In this document: positions 10,171-21,677 of the stretch, piece after piece
Position numbering within the stretch: position 1 is the first letter of the stretch
Layout of the letters: every line of letters starts with the position of its first letter
The notes under the pieces: generated by a model
The model's input: the letters and a program-made list of their open reading frames with translations, nothing else
Databases searched by the model: none
What the model was told of the DNA's origin: nothing
Program-made: the position numbers and the translations under genes
Assembly: GCA_015680685.1 (NCBI GenBank)
Contig: MNCI01002249.1
Location: 308,196 to 372,195 of the forward strand
Direction: 5' to 3'
DNA length: 64,000 nucleotides
Source of the DNA: Gnetum montanum
Lineage: Eukaryota; Streptophyta; Gnetopsida; Gnetales; Gnetaceae

Positions 10171-10252
10171 CTATTTATAGGTGGCAGGGATGCGATATCG
10201 CGTACGATACATTGCGTACACGATATCACGCGTCCCTAGTGATGTGAGACAC
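10171..10252 (-). promoter_or_regulatory. E2 internal LTR-like promoter driving the 3' ORF
   Basis: Read on the minus strand: palindromic units (ACGCGTGATATCGTG, TACGCGATATCGCATCCC), then CCTATAAATAGG at about 10171-10181, then a run of C (10156-10166 is a G run on the plus strand). This is the U3-to-TATA order of the LTRs, but it lies in mid-element and points toward the 3' ORF. E9 (53832-53930) and E3 (14377-14470) have the same module at the same place with different sequence, so it is not a stray LTR insertion. Activity is inferred. Confidence 0.55.
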
Positions 10253-11499
10253 CATGAAAATACCAACTTTTTAAATGATTTTCTTGAAATTAACGTTGGA
10301 AATTAAGGACATTGGCTATTATCAAGGAGTTCTAGGGTAATTTCATGAATTTGAGAGGCACTAGTAATGATGATGGTGTGGATTTTATCAATAAAACCTT
10401 GGGTGGCAAGAAAAAGGTTATGTGATGGTACATAGGAACATTGAAATTTAGAGGGATAATAGTAGGGAAAGAAAATGATTTAAAAATTATGTTGAGGGTA
10501 AGAAATGGTGTGTGAGAGCTATGTCATAGGTGAGAATTACAAAAGATTACACAAGTGGGTCCTCCCCAAAGCAGGTTTCGACCTATAATGCCCTTGTGTA
10601 ATCACACTTAAAGTGTCCGTGGGCACTAGAAGGGTTAGATGTAATCCGCACTAACTCCAAAAAATACACACATGTAAATATCACCAGAATGAGATGAAAA
10701 TTCTATGCTACACGGGACATGAATGAAAATTACACGAATAGTGAGATGAGATGAAGTATAAAAGGGATAGTAGAGATTGGGACATGAGGTAACTGACACA
10801 GGGCATAGAGAATCCTGTGTGTAAGCATAATTAATGTGTCATTAACCCATCATTCCAAGATCAGGACCAAGTCCATTCCTCTAATTAGTGACATCGCATT
10901 GTTTCATCCCATGATAATCAACTACAAGAGTACCATAACAACAAGGCGTATGATCACTTGGAGTTTTATTTAAGGGATGAGTGACTTTTGTTTTATGGTA
11001 CTTTGTGTTTCTTTTTCTTTTCTCTTTCTCTTCTTTTTTTTTGAATACTGAATCCAGAGAAATTTCCAACCTTCAGGCATGGGTGCATGTCTTTCCAATG
11101 GGACCCCCTAGCAAAGCATTTGATTTTTGAGTGCCCGTTTGATTACTCTTACTCCGATTTTCATTAGATCTATAAAGATCTTAGTATGACCACATTGCAC
11201 GATAACTCCCACAGGCATCACCAAAGAGAATCTAGAGTCCCCTTGATGTCACACCCTAATCATTCCCTATTGGTCCATCCTTCTTCATTCTAGGTTCAAT
11301 GAACAGAAAATTAATTTTAAGTTTTAAGAGTGTTAAGAATATCACTGTACCCTCGAATAGAACCTCTTATTTGTAGAATGGATGAGTGGGTGTAATGGGC
11401 TCATTGTTCCAAATAACTGATCACTCATGACTTAATAACATAGAACACACCTCAACCAATGATCCACATGAGTGTTTTATTCGTAGATGAGATTACTTA
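10253..11499 (-). other. E2 spacer between gag and internal promoter
   Basis: No supported gene. It contains segments shared with E3 and E9: GGGTCCTCCCCAAAGCAGG (about 10558), AGTGACATCGCATTGTTTCATCC (split here as AGTGACATCGC and ATTGTTTCATCC, about 10887-10910), and a CCTTCAGGCATGGGTGCATG block near 11070. These mark it as the ancestral 3' non-coding region. Confidence 0.65.
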
Positions 11500-11610
11500 C
11501 AAAAACATAAAAAGACAAAAACACAAAAAGATAAAACAAAAGGTTGAAAAATGAAAAATTGGAAAACAAAAAGTTGTAAAATCAAAAGAAAAATAAAAAG
11601 TGGTTATTAA
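11500..11610 (-). repeat. A-rich array (minus-strand TTTTGTTTTACAAC units)
   Basis: Degenerate AAAACAAAAAGTTGTAAAA units sit next to the gag stop, equivalent to 3585-3795 in E1. Confidence 0.7.
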
Positions 11611-11623
11611 TCCTACTTATTAT

Positions 11624-13333
11624 TTAGAATGTGGGATATCCCCCATAACTAAACGGTTGAGCAAGGCAAGGATTAATAAATGAAGGTTGAGGATCCTTGC
11701 ATGTTGGAAGTATTAGAACTAGTCCATATTTACCCCATTGGGGTTCACACACTTGATTGTAGTAAGCATAGTGGGGCACTTTATACGATGTAGTTCCCAG
11801 ATAATTAGTTGACCCACTATGATATTTGAGACCATTAGATAGTATGCAAGGATTAGGTTGTTGCCTTCCATGATTGTGTTCATTGGGCTGTATGGTTGTT
11901 GGAGTGTTAGTTGGTGGCCCTGATGAAGTAACATGAGGAACTGGGTTCGAAGAAAAGGGTGTACCACAGTGTGGGACTTGTGTTGAGTTGAAGGATGCAG
12001 TGGCCTCAGAATTGTGTTTTCCCTTCTTATGGCTGTGTTTAAAGAAAGGATGCTTTTGATGTTGAGGAGGCTTTTCACTGCTGTTAGTAGTAGTAGCACA
12101 AGTGTTGTTCATGAGTTGTTGTTGTGGTGCAAGCACCTTAGGAACAGTTGGTGGCGATGTAGAAGGAGGGAAAGGATGAGAATGTTGAAAGTTAGGAGGA
12201 GTATAAGGTGCACAAGGTGGTGGTTGTGTTGGAGGCATGGGTTGATAGTATTGAGGAGAATGGTACTGTGGTGAGATAAAGTGTGTTGGCCCAGTTGGAG
12301 AAATAGGATGTTGATTAAGATAAGCATTTGGATTCGGATGATATGAAGGGTGTCTCCAGTCTAATGGTGGTCCTCCCCACGACTGGGATTGTTGTCACTG
12401 TGATCGAACACAGTATCTCTATATGAACTCTAGATGTAACGTATTTCCCCAATGCTCATGTAGATGTAACAAGATTGGGCATTGCCCCTTGGGGTGATCA
12501 TATAGGCATATGTTGCATTCATATGTATGATTGGCAGTCGAGCTCTTATTTTCCTTATCCCTTCTTTCTGATTGTCTAATGTTTCATCCTGCTTCTTGGG
12601 TTGTAAAAACTCTATCTCCAATATTATTGATAAATTCTCCACACTTTTGATACGTCCATTCCAACATCTTATTGATCTTTGCCTTGGCTTTTTCTAGTGT
12701 TTGTTGTATTGGTAAGGATGATTCTTTCTCCTTGTGATTGGTTAATTTGTCCTTTTTATGATCATGGACCTTTGTTAAGTTGAGATTTTGGTCTCGTTGA
12801 TGTTTTTCAACACTCTCCCATCTAGTCAATTCTCCTTCTTCTTTTGCTACCTACTTAATAAGCTCTTGGACTTGATGGATTCGTAGTTTGTATAGTTGAC
12901 CTTGGGCATACATCCCTAGGGTTTCTCTTGTTTCATTACGTAGCCCATCAATGATATGGTACATTAGCCTTTCCTNTTTTCCACCCATTATCAATGTTAT
13001 TCCATGTGCAAGCATTGTAGAAGGCTTGTAAATGTTGATGCGGATCTAAGTCATAGCCTCCTGAAAAAGTAGGGAAGTTGTTTAAATCGAGCTTGCGTAG
13101 ACAACTCTCTTTACGATGCCTATGTGAGATTCGAACAGCCTCTTGTATTTGCGTTAGGCTGGGAGTGGCTAGTGGGGGTTCATTGTCATCGGGTAAGTTA
13201 TGATTTCATGTGTTGGGATGACATTTCTTTCATTCATGTTTATAAGAAACTCCCACTTCAAGTTGTATACTCCAATCTTCATCATCATATAGTTCATTGG
13301 TTCTCCAATGAACTTCCTCACTAATTGTGGCAT
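11624..13333 (-). pseudogene. gag: E2 gag polyprotein, decayed, with assembly loss
   Basis: Starts at 13333, where MPQLVRKFIGEPMNY matches the E9 gag start. Capsid-like core motifs follow: HLQAFYNA (about 13025) and AQGQLYKLRIHQVQELI (about 12900). The knuckle near 12470-12510 reads CNAYMYDHPKGQCP, so the second Cys of the CX2CX3HX4C motif is Tyr. The tail is Pro/His-rich (11630-12300). The last codons FSYGGYPTF before the stop at 11624 correspond to the C-terminus of the gag-pol polyprotein in E8, so pol has been removed from the middle. The single N at 12976 replaces about 260 bp of capsid sequence that E9 retains. Many Gln-to-stop changes; not translatable. Confidence 0.8.
12976..12976. 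other. Single N hiding a collapsed gap
   Basis: Comparison with E9 (about 56580-56830) shows roughly 260 bp of gag missing exactly at this base. Confidence 0.75.
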
Positions 13334-13473
13334 TATTATCGTAATCTTGTAGGAGAGGCATTGTTGTGTGTGAATTTATGTGACTTTTTTATAATTACTT
13401 CTTTCTAAGAGATATATCGTTAAGTCCTATACAATGACCTTGTATGATATAACTAATCTAGATAACTAGCACC

Positions 13474-13493
13474 GTCCTCGGCAATGGCGCCTA
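13474..13493 (-). other. E2 primer-binding site (tRNA-Asp)
   Basis: The reverse complement TAGGCGCCATTGCCGAGGAC matches the E6 site except for a few substitutions. Confidence 0.87.
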
Positions 13494-14302
13494 TGATGAG
13501 TGATGAGATACCCCTACTCTCAACCATATGAATACGAGTGTTCTCACATGTAATTCGGTCGAACTCTACAAAAAGACTAGTTGTGGCACCTAGACAGTTA
13601 TCCTTAGGTCACAGTTCGCTGTCTTCCCACCTAGAATAATATTATATTTGTCACGTATGATTTAGTCTAGAGTGAGGTGTATGATGTGTTCCTAATCTAA
13701 TGCTACTCCTGAAGGCAATAGAAAGAGAATATTAACTAAGCTAAGCTAGGGGAGAAAGGGTAAGAGAATCTAATCTAGCCTAAGTGCGATGAGCATCCGT
13801 TCCTTGATCATCCATATACATCTTGGACTTTGTGCATGACTACCATTTGGATTACCAAGCGCAGATCCTAGGTATGCCATTGGGTTACCAAGTAGTCACA
13901 CTTAAATGCTCGTAATCAAGTTGTACTCATGCCACGTTCTAAGATGAGTTTAAGGGTAAGAGAAAATAATTAGGAAAGTAGTAAATAATAAATAAATAAA
14001 TAAATAAATAAGAAAAGTGAATGCTGTAATGATGAAGTAATCTCGATCTTTATTGCCGGTCATGTGCGTGTCCAAGTACGTCACACTCGAATAAAGAATG
14101 TCGTACAATTACATTCACCACACTACGGGTAGACACGGAAAAATAATCTATCTATGGAGGGATCAAACTAGCAGAGTTTCGCTACAATCTAACCTATTGG
14201 TGTGAAACAAGGGAGAGCCGCCTCTTATTTATAGACATGGCGACGGACTGCAATATCGCGTACGCGATATCGTAGGGGAAGACGCGATATTGCGTCCCAT
14301 CA
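13494..14302 (-). repeat. E2 5' LTR, 809 bp
   Basis: Plus-strand TGATGAGTGATGAG to CCCATCA. TATA (reverse complement) is at about 14226-14234 and the U3 palindromes at 14240-14298. It holds an (AAAT)n microsatellite. Confidence 0.93.
13983..14012. repeat. (AAAT)n microsatellite
   Basis: About seven TAAA units inside the E2 5' LTR; absent from the other LTR copy. Confidence 0.9.
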
Positions 14303-14376
14303 AAAGGTTTTGAAAAATAGCATGAACTCCCCTTGCTTTGAAATGTTGAAATGAAAAATTTTCTAACTCCTTGAGT

Positions 14377-14470
14377 GTATATATAGATTTTTATTGGTGC
14401 GACATTGTAGATACAACATCATAGTTGTGATGTTGTAGGGCCCAATACATCATAGCTACGACGTTACCAC
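14377..14470 (-). promoter_or_regulatory. E3 internal LTR-like promoter
   Basis: Minus strand: family III palindromic units (ACAACATCACAACTATGATG, TTGTATCTACAATG), then a TCTATATATACAC TATA box at about 14377-14388. Same relative position as in E2 and E9. The 3' ORF expected downstream is cut off by the E2 insertion 75 bp further on. Confidence 0.5.
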
Positions 14471-15978
14471 CAAAAACTTTTAAGCTTTAAGTAATTTTTG
14501 GTGAAAACGTTGAGTCAGATGGATAGTTTGGAAGATGTAGAATTTTTCTAAAGAATCTTTGATCATAAATGATGCTCAGATTATGGAAATTTGGTGGTCA
14601 AAGATCATAAAGAAGGAATCTTTGGCAAAAAAGGTCAATTAGCTATATAAGAGATGGTAGTGAGAATTGCTAAAAGTATGATCACATATGAAACTTTAGG
14701 AAAGTAAACATTAATAGTTAAAGTATCTTAGAGGCACAAGATGATGTAAAATTAGTTGTCAAGTATGAGATACAAGAGTTATATAGTGGATCCTCTCAAA
14801 GTAGGCTTCAGCCCTTAGTACCCTTGTATAACCAAACATATAAGTTTTCATAGGCACTCAAGGAGTTGAATGTAGAGCATACCTATCTTGCAAAAAAAAC
14901 ATGTTAGTATCACTAAAATGGAAAAATAACACTATATAATACAAAACCATTGAATTATTATGATATATACTAGTGAGATGAATCAAGATTAGAAGGGATT
15001 GTAGAAATTGGGATGTGAGGTGTCTTACTATAGGCATAATGAATTCTTGTGTGTGATGTATAGTTAAAGTGATAATTAGCCCTTTTTTCTAAGATCCATA
15101 CCATGTCCATAGCACTTACTAGTGACATCACATTGTATCATTCAAAAACTAGTAACCATAACACTACCACTATTGCAATAAGCATTATCATTTGGTAATG
15201 TAGCTCGTGGAAGGAGTCTATTAATAACACACTTTATTTTTACGATTTTTGAGAAGCCACCTACCTTCAAGCATGAGTAACACGTCTCTCTAGTGGAACC
15301 TCTAGAAATTTTATTTTGTGCAATTATTATATTTTTGTTGCGTCAGCCTTATTAAAGGACTACCTTCAAGAATGAGTAACATGTCTTTGCAGTGACATGG
15401 TAAGGCATCACTTATTGTACTCATAATTTCATTTTTTTGGTTAGAACTCAAGAAAATAATATAGTCTTAATGAGAAAATAAAACTTATTGTAGTCGTGTT
15501 AGAGAATCCACAAGTTCCTTCAATGTCATACCCTTTTCATTCCCACTTGGTTCTTCACTTTTTTATCCAGGCATAATGCTCACAAATTTATTTTAGTCTT
15601 ATTGTGAAAAGAATATCATTATGGCCATGGTAAAAACCTCTTATTATTGGAAATGAGTGGATGGATGATGTGGTCTCATTGTATATAGACTCATTCCTTA
15701 CATGATTTGATAACATAGGGTAATTTTTACATTATTAGGAGTACATCTTACTTTATTCCTTTGCATTTTACTAGAAAATTAACAAAAATATGTACAAGAA
15801 AAACAATGAAAAATCATAGAAAAATGATGAGAATGGAAAAATGGAGAAATATTTTAAAAGATATTAAAGAATATAAAATTATTAATAAATGAGAAAAGTA
15901 TAAAAGTATAGGAAAGATATCAAGAATATCGAAAAGTAGTAAGAAAGAAAAAGAAAAGTTCAATGCCTAAGTGTCACA
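14471..15978 (-). other. E3 3' non-coding region
   Basis: No supported gene. It shares blocks with E2, E5 and E9 (GGATCCTCTCAAAGTAGG near 14788, CATAATGAATTCTTGTGTG near 15036, ACCTACCTTCAAGCATGAG near 15258) and an A-rich array at about 15760-15960. Confidence 0.65.
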
Positions 15979-17300
15979 TTAGACACCCCCATAATTATTA
16001 TTAAAAAAAATTAACCAGAAGATGGAATAGATTGAGGATGATTTAGTAGACAAGGTAGAATCCATAGAAGAATTGGGATGTTCGTAGAATGGTCTGACTT
16101 GCTGAATGTTGACTAGGATAAATTTTTATGGGTTGGTTGTGTGATAGATCTACATAGCACCTGATGGGTATGTTACAAGGATGATATAGGATCCTTCCCA
16201 TAAGGTTTGAAGCTTAGCTTTTTGTGGCACAAAAATGATTGTAATAGAGGACTTTATCACCTAGCTGTATTGACACTTGTCATATTCTTGCATCATGCCT
16301 AAATTTGGAGTATTTCTTATGTACTTCATTACTAATTATATATACAAGTTTATTTTCATTTAGAAGGTTAAGGTTCATGAGGTGTTCTTGTTGAGCTAAG
16401 TTTAGATCTAGGTCAAGTTTACTAGAAGTAGCTAAGGTTTGTAATTTTGCTTGGATCGGTAGTATGAGAAATTTTCCATAAACTAACTCATAGGGTAAGT
16501 ATCCTATGGGGAGTTTCCTTGTGGATCTATATGCCCATAGAGCATCATTCAACTTAGTGATCTAATCCTTTCAAAATTAACTAACTATTTTGGTTAATAT
16601 TCTAGTGATTTCTTGATGAGTTACTTCTGCTTAACAATTTGCTTAAGGATGGTATGGTGTAGTTAGTTTGTTGTTTACCCCAAGTTGTTGCATTAGCTTC
16701 TTGAATGTAGACCTTGTGAAATGTGTTTCATTGTTGGATATGATCATGTGTAATACTCCAAGCTTATTCACCGCATGTTATTGAAAGAATTTAGTAGCTA
16801 TTTTGGTTGTGTAATCTTTGATTGTAGCTACTTCTATCTATTTCATGCAATAATCAAATATCACTATAATATATGATATTCCATAGGACATCAATATGAT
16901 GAGCCCTATAAAATCAATTCCCCAAATGTCAAATGGCTCTAATGACTAGATCCATTGTTGTGGCCCTTCATTTCTAGCTATTATTCCCTCATTGCATTGG
17001 TACCTTTTACAAGACTAGATGAATTTACATGCATCCTTGAATATGGTAGGCCAAAAATAGCCTGTCATCATCAACTTTAGTGTTTTTCTACGTCTTGCAT
17101 AGTAATCACCACATGGTCCCTCATGTGTATCTTGCAAGATTCATTGTTGGTTCTCTTTTGAAACATACCATCTAACTAATCCATTAGCATAGATCTTGTA
17201 AAAATATCCATTAATTCTCATAATTAGTTTAACTTTTGGAGGAACTGCTCCGTTTTATTTTGCATTCCACTCAACAAGAAGCTTTTGTGTAGTGAGATAA
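15979..17300 (-). pseudogene. int: E3 integrase, decayed
   Basis: Would join element cDNA to host DNA. N-terminal zinc-binding region: HEGPCGDYYARRR near 17100, then SCKRYQC near 17010. Core: WGIDFIGLI (first catalytic Asp, about 16895-16920); IISNNETHF near 16735, where the second catalytic Asp is Asn; and AEVTHQEI near 16620 with the catalytic Glu kept. The C-terminal part NDALWAYRSTRKLPIGYLPYE begins at 16552 (shown here in two pieces: NDALWAYRSTR and KLPIGYLPYE) and runs to QLGDKVLYYN near 16240. The frame ends at TAA 15979-15981 after NNYGGV. Stops are mostly at Gln codons. The Asp-to-Asn change alone would kill activity. Confidence 0.82.
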
Positions 17301-19080
17301 GTCATGTAGTCAATAATCCATGACTTTTTTGTTGAATTGACAACCATTGTTATCTTTGTAAATAAGTTTTTATCAAGAAATTGGTCTAATAATGGTTCAT
17401 CCTATTCCTATAGTTCCCATATTAATCTTGATAAATGATCTATTGCAGCATTTTTAGTTCGTTTCTTATCTATCATTGTGATGTCAAACTCCTATAGTAT
17501 AATGAGCCATTGTATCACTCTTGGAATAATCGCTAGTTTATTCATCAAAATCTTGATGGCACTATAATTTGTGTGGATGTAAGTAGGATACCCAACCGCA
17601 TAATATCTAAATTTTTTAAGCACATACATCACAACCATAAGCTCTTTTTCTATAGTGGTGTAGTTGAGTTATGCTCTAGTGATGCTTTGACTGGCATAGT
17701 ATATGTAATATGGTCTTTTTTGATCATTAAGTTGAGTCAGTACTATGCCTAGTGTATAGTTTAAAGTATCTATCATAATGTTGAAGGGATTAGACCAATT
17801 TGGAGCTTGAAGGATTGGTGTTTCAATTAGCTTCTATTTTAATATTTTGAATGCCTTCTCATACTATTCTATCCATTGGAATGGTGCGTCTTTCTTTGTT
17901 AGTTCCACTAGCAGCTTTGCTATGTTTGAAAAATTTTCAATGAATCTTCTGTACCATTTTGTATGGTCAAGGAATGATTTGACATCCTTAACAATCTATG
18001 GCCTCTGGGTGATATTTTGAATGACTCTTATTTTATTCAGATGTACCTTTATTTCTTTTTGAGATACTCTATGTCCTAGAACAATAATGTCTTGGATCAT
18101 TAGATGGCTCTTTTGCCAATTGAGCTTTAAATTAGTTTCAACACATCTTTTCAAAAATTACTCTAGTCAATCCAATGCTTGTTTGAAGTCTAGCCCATAT
18201 GTGAAAAGATCATCCATGAATACCTCTACTCCATTACCAATATGATTTTGGAAGATGCTCAGTACTAGTCTTTGGAAAGTAGTGGGAGCATTACATAAGC
18301 CAAAAGGCATATGCTTGTAGGCAAAACTTCCCCATGGATTGGTGAATGTGGTCTTCTCTTGATCTTTTGGTGTAATGTGGATGTGATCATACCTACTGTA
18401 CTTATTGAGGAAATTGTAGTATTGGTGTCTTGTAATGATGTTGAGGACTTGGTCAACAAATGTTAGAGAAAGTGGTCCTTGAATGTTGTTGAATTCAGCA
18501 ATAGAAATTTAATGTAGACACTCTAGTTGCTACCTTTCTTTGGAATAATGACTAAGGGGCTGATCCATTTACTAACTTCTATTAGATAGACGAATTCTAC
18601 TTTTAATAGTTTATCGAATTCTTATTTTACCTCTTCTTTGAGTTTAGGATTCAATCTTCCTTGAGGTTGGTGATGTCGTTTGATAGTTAGATTTGTATAA
18701 ATTCGATATTGGCATATGCATGGATCAATACCTTTTATTTCATCATAGGATCATGCAAATGTTGTTTGCCATTTATTCACCACTTCCAATAATCTTCTCA
18801 TCTGTTCTTTATTAAGATTGACATTAATGATTATTAGTTTCTTATTATTCAAAAAAGCATATTCTAGTACTTTTGGTAGAGCTTTCAACTCTAAAGATTC
18901 TGGTTCAAACTTATCTGATATTTCTAACTATCCCCACTTGATGTATTCTTCCTGATGTGAGTGTACATAGGGGAGTTTCTTCCTTAATTTCTATAACACA
19001 TCAACTTCTTCAACATAGGCACTTATAATTTGATTAGACAATTCCATGTGCAATTTGGACTTTGTCTCTTGTTCAGTAAT
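17301..19080 (-). pseudogene. pol: E3 reverse transcriptase and RNase H, decayed
   Basis: RT runs from about 19000 to 17780: SKWISPLVI..KKG near 18580, the catalytic FMDD box near 18210-18222 (VEVFMDDLFTYG), then LNWQKSHLMI near 18105. RNase H (about 17780-17330): YASQSITRA, IEKELMVVMYVLKKFRYY near 17640 and IHTNYSAIKILMNK near 17560, where the usual HTDH Asp is Asn. Frames shift several times in the RT palm. The FMDD motif is intact here, unlike E7 and E8. Order and spacing match E8. Confidence 0.82.
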
Positions 19081-19637
19081 GAACCACTGGGTGCCTTCTT
19101 GTTTTGTGGTTGTTGCATATAGGCATGCGCACACATATCTTTTACACATTGATTACATGCTGTATTAATTTTTTATTTGATGGTCCAAATTTTCTGCACA
19201 CAATTACATCCATTATCACTATATGTGATACATATAATTAAACATCTCTTTATGATTCTTGCCTTATATTCCTTGGAAATTTTCAAGGACAAGTCTCTAA
19301 TTCCTAGCTTAGCATGCATAGTGCTAATCCATGCTCTTCCCATGATTATAAGAAATTCTTCCTTATTTTTCTCCACATGTATCATTAAGAAGTTAGTAGG
19401 GTAAGACCAACCACTTATGGTAGTAATGACATCATCAACTTATCCAAGTAGAATAATGATTGACTAGTTTGAGAACTCTAATCGAATGTTGCTATTCTTT
19501 AGTGGAGGAAGATTCCAGGCTTTGTACATATCTTGTGAAATCAGGTTTACTCTTGATCCATAATCTAATAGAGCTTTCCATGATTTATGTCATGTTATTT
19601 AGAGATATACTAAGGGAGTTTCTAGTACCTTGATCTA
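19081..19637 (-). pseudogene. pro: E3 aspartic protease, decayed
   Basis: Active-site region S-R-V-N-L-I-S near 19540, preceded by a degraded LLDSG, with MYKAWNLPPLKNSN near 19510 and FLIIMGRAWIS at about 19325-19355. Downstream it carries the Cys-rich YSDNGCNC segment found in E6 and E8. UAG at 19635-19637 separates it from gag, in the same ITH-stop-IK context as the other elements. Confidence 0.8.
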
Positions 19638-20870
19638 GTGTGTGATAGTTTGAGTGAGCATGATAGTGGTCAAATTTACATCTATAGAATGTGAATGCTT
19701 GGTATTCCCTTGAGGAGTATGTGTGGATGGGGTTAGTGTTGGTAAGTTCCCATTTTTTGAACCTTTTCTAAACTTTTTTTGAAAAATGAACATTTCTTGG
19801 ATCTATGTTCTTTCATTATCACATCCTCTTGTGTCTTTATTACCTTGGTGGCATTCTTTTTTGGTAGTTGTGTTGGCAATTTTCCTTGCATAACTAGTGG
19901 TAGAAAGTTAGGAGTTGGAATTGATGAACCAATTTTTGGTTGATGTGCATAAGAATTAGGATCCATTCGCAGAGTAGTGGGCCTATAATACTTGAGTGGA
20001 TAATAGTGAGAGGAAGTATGGACTAAAGCTTCTCCTGGAGAGATTGGATATTGAACATAATATCCATAAGAATCAAGTTTTCTATATGGGTATTGTTGAC
20101 TTTGTGGTAGCATTCCCCATGCTTGTGGTTGTTGCCATTGCTGCTAGTATTGCTCTTGTGGTTGAGGATAGGCTTTTCTTGGATAGTATGATGGTTGGAA
20201 GGGTTGTCTAAGATTACCTTATGGGTAAGGTAACCATTTTGGCATTCGCTTCTTGAAAAATCTTAGGTTAAGTGCATATTCCTTAGAATCTTCTAAGTGG
20301 GCCATGATAGGACAACATCGCTTAGTATATTCATATTGGTACACTTTGCATCCTTCTACATCTTTTGAACTAGAGTTTGTAAATTCCTCAATTGCAACAA
20401 CGTTTTCTTTATGTTTGTAATTATCTTGTCTATTATCTATTCTTTTCTTCTTTTTTTGTACTTGTTTAGCACTTGTTTGGTCTTCTCCTCCACTATCTTA
20501 AGTGTAGTAGCAAAGTTCTTATCTACTAAGTCCCACATTTTCTCTACCTTTGTTGTAATGTAAATTGATTAATTTCTAAATGGGTAGAGTCTTCTTTTGA
20601 ATGATAGCCTTTAAAGTTTTTTCTTCTTATTTATTGCACATTCTAACATCTCTTTTTCTTATTTCATGATCTCGGTTGTATTCTTCAGTTGATTTTCTTT
20701 TCTTTAATTCTTCTTCTTTGGCCACCTAGTTTATCATCCTTTGAATTTGATGGGTTGTCATTTTTGATAATCTTACTTGGGAATATACCCCAAGGGTTTC
20801 TCTAGTCTTGTTCCTTAATCTATTAATAATATGCCTTAGTTGTTCCCTTTGTAAAAAATTCATGGCTTGG
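19638..20870 (-). pseudogene. gag: E3 gag, C-terminal part
   Basis: From the protease boundary: a basic segment (KKCSFFKKS, about 19780), a Pro/Tyr-rich region with SQQYPYRKLDSYGYYVQYP (20040-20105), and a knuckle region near 20310-20350 reading CKVYQYEYTKRCCP, where the second Cys and the His are both Tyr. Then Lys/Glu-rich coiled coil (20380-20720) and the end of the capsid core at 20760-20870. It breaks at ACATC where E4 inserted and resumes at 36309. Confidence 0.8.
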
Positions 20871-20875
20871 ACATC

Positions 20876-21677
20876 TGAGATATCATAGATGCTACATCCC
20901 CGTTTTGTTGTAGCATCCCTATCAATGCATATCAGTTGGTTGCTTTGTAATATATACTATGTTGCATCTATGATGTCTAGGTGCTACATTGCATCTATGC
21001 TGTCCTAGATGTGATGTTGCATTTGTTTGATAAAGTTAATTTTTCTTCACCTACGATAAGGTAACTATGATATCGTATTTATGATATTGTATATCTAATA
21101 TTGTAGCTCATGTTGCAACATCATAGATTCAATATCGTAGAATGTGTTCAACCTATAAATACAACACTTAGGTGCACAAATCCACATAAGTTTCATTCCA
21201 TCCTTAGGTAGATTCTTGTAGTTTTGTTTTGTTGTTTTAGCATAGAGTAAATGCTCACAATGTGGTGTTGAGTAGTTGTATGAAATATTTATTCGAGTGA
21301 AGTGTACTTGGACACAATTCATGTTTAGAAATAAAGATTGAGATTACTTTTTATCATTGTAGCATCCACTTATTTTTACTATTTTACTTAGCATAGTTTT
21401 TACTATTTTCTTAGTTTAATCATTTATATTTCCAAGTGCTTTACTTTCTTGTTCATTAGAAAAGTAGAATGAACATGACTAGTTTTGAGCATTTAAATGT
21501 AAATCGTTTGGTAATCCTACTAGTGTTATAGCTTTGTTCACCTAGTAGCATAATGCTTGGAAACCTAGTAATGGTTACATGAGCCCAAGATGTGTATGGT
21601 AAGTCAAGATTGGATGCTCATCACTTTAGGCTAGTTTAGATTCACCTTCTTGTTGTTAGTTAGATTAAAGAATTAAT
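20876..21677 (+). repeat. E4 5' LTR, interrupted by E5
   Basis: Starts TGAGATATC. The 3' LTR has about 19 extra bases (TGATGAATCATTAACTGGT) before the same sequence, so a small terminal deletion occurred. TATA CCTATAAATAC is at about 21152-21161. It breaks at AAAGAATTAATT where E5 inserted. Confidence 0.85.

Larger units (their letters stand above)
6478..14302 (-). mobile_element. E2: family II element with gag and extra 3' ORF, no pol
   Basis: On the minus strand the order is 5' LTR (right), PBS, gag, spacer, internal promoter, mini-intron, long 3' ORF, polypurine tract, partial 3' LTR. No protease, RT or integrase is seen. E9 has the same plan. The left LTR is cut at 6478 by E1. The right end CCCATCA is followed by AAAGG (14303-14307), the expected target duplication, whose partner is outside the window. 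Confidence 0.88.

Noticed and set aside
10171-10252. Solo or truncated LTR inserted inside E2
   Set aside because: No LTR termini or duplication are seen, and E3 and E9 have the module at the same place with different sequence.
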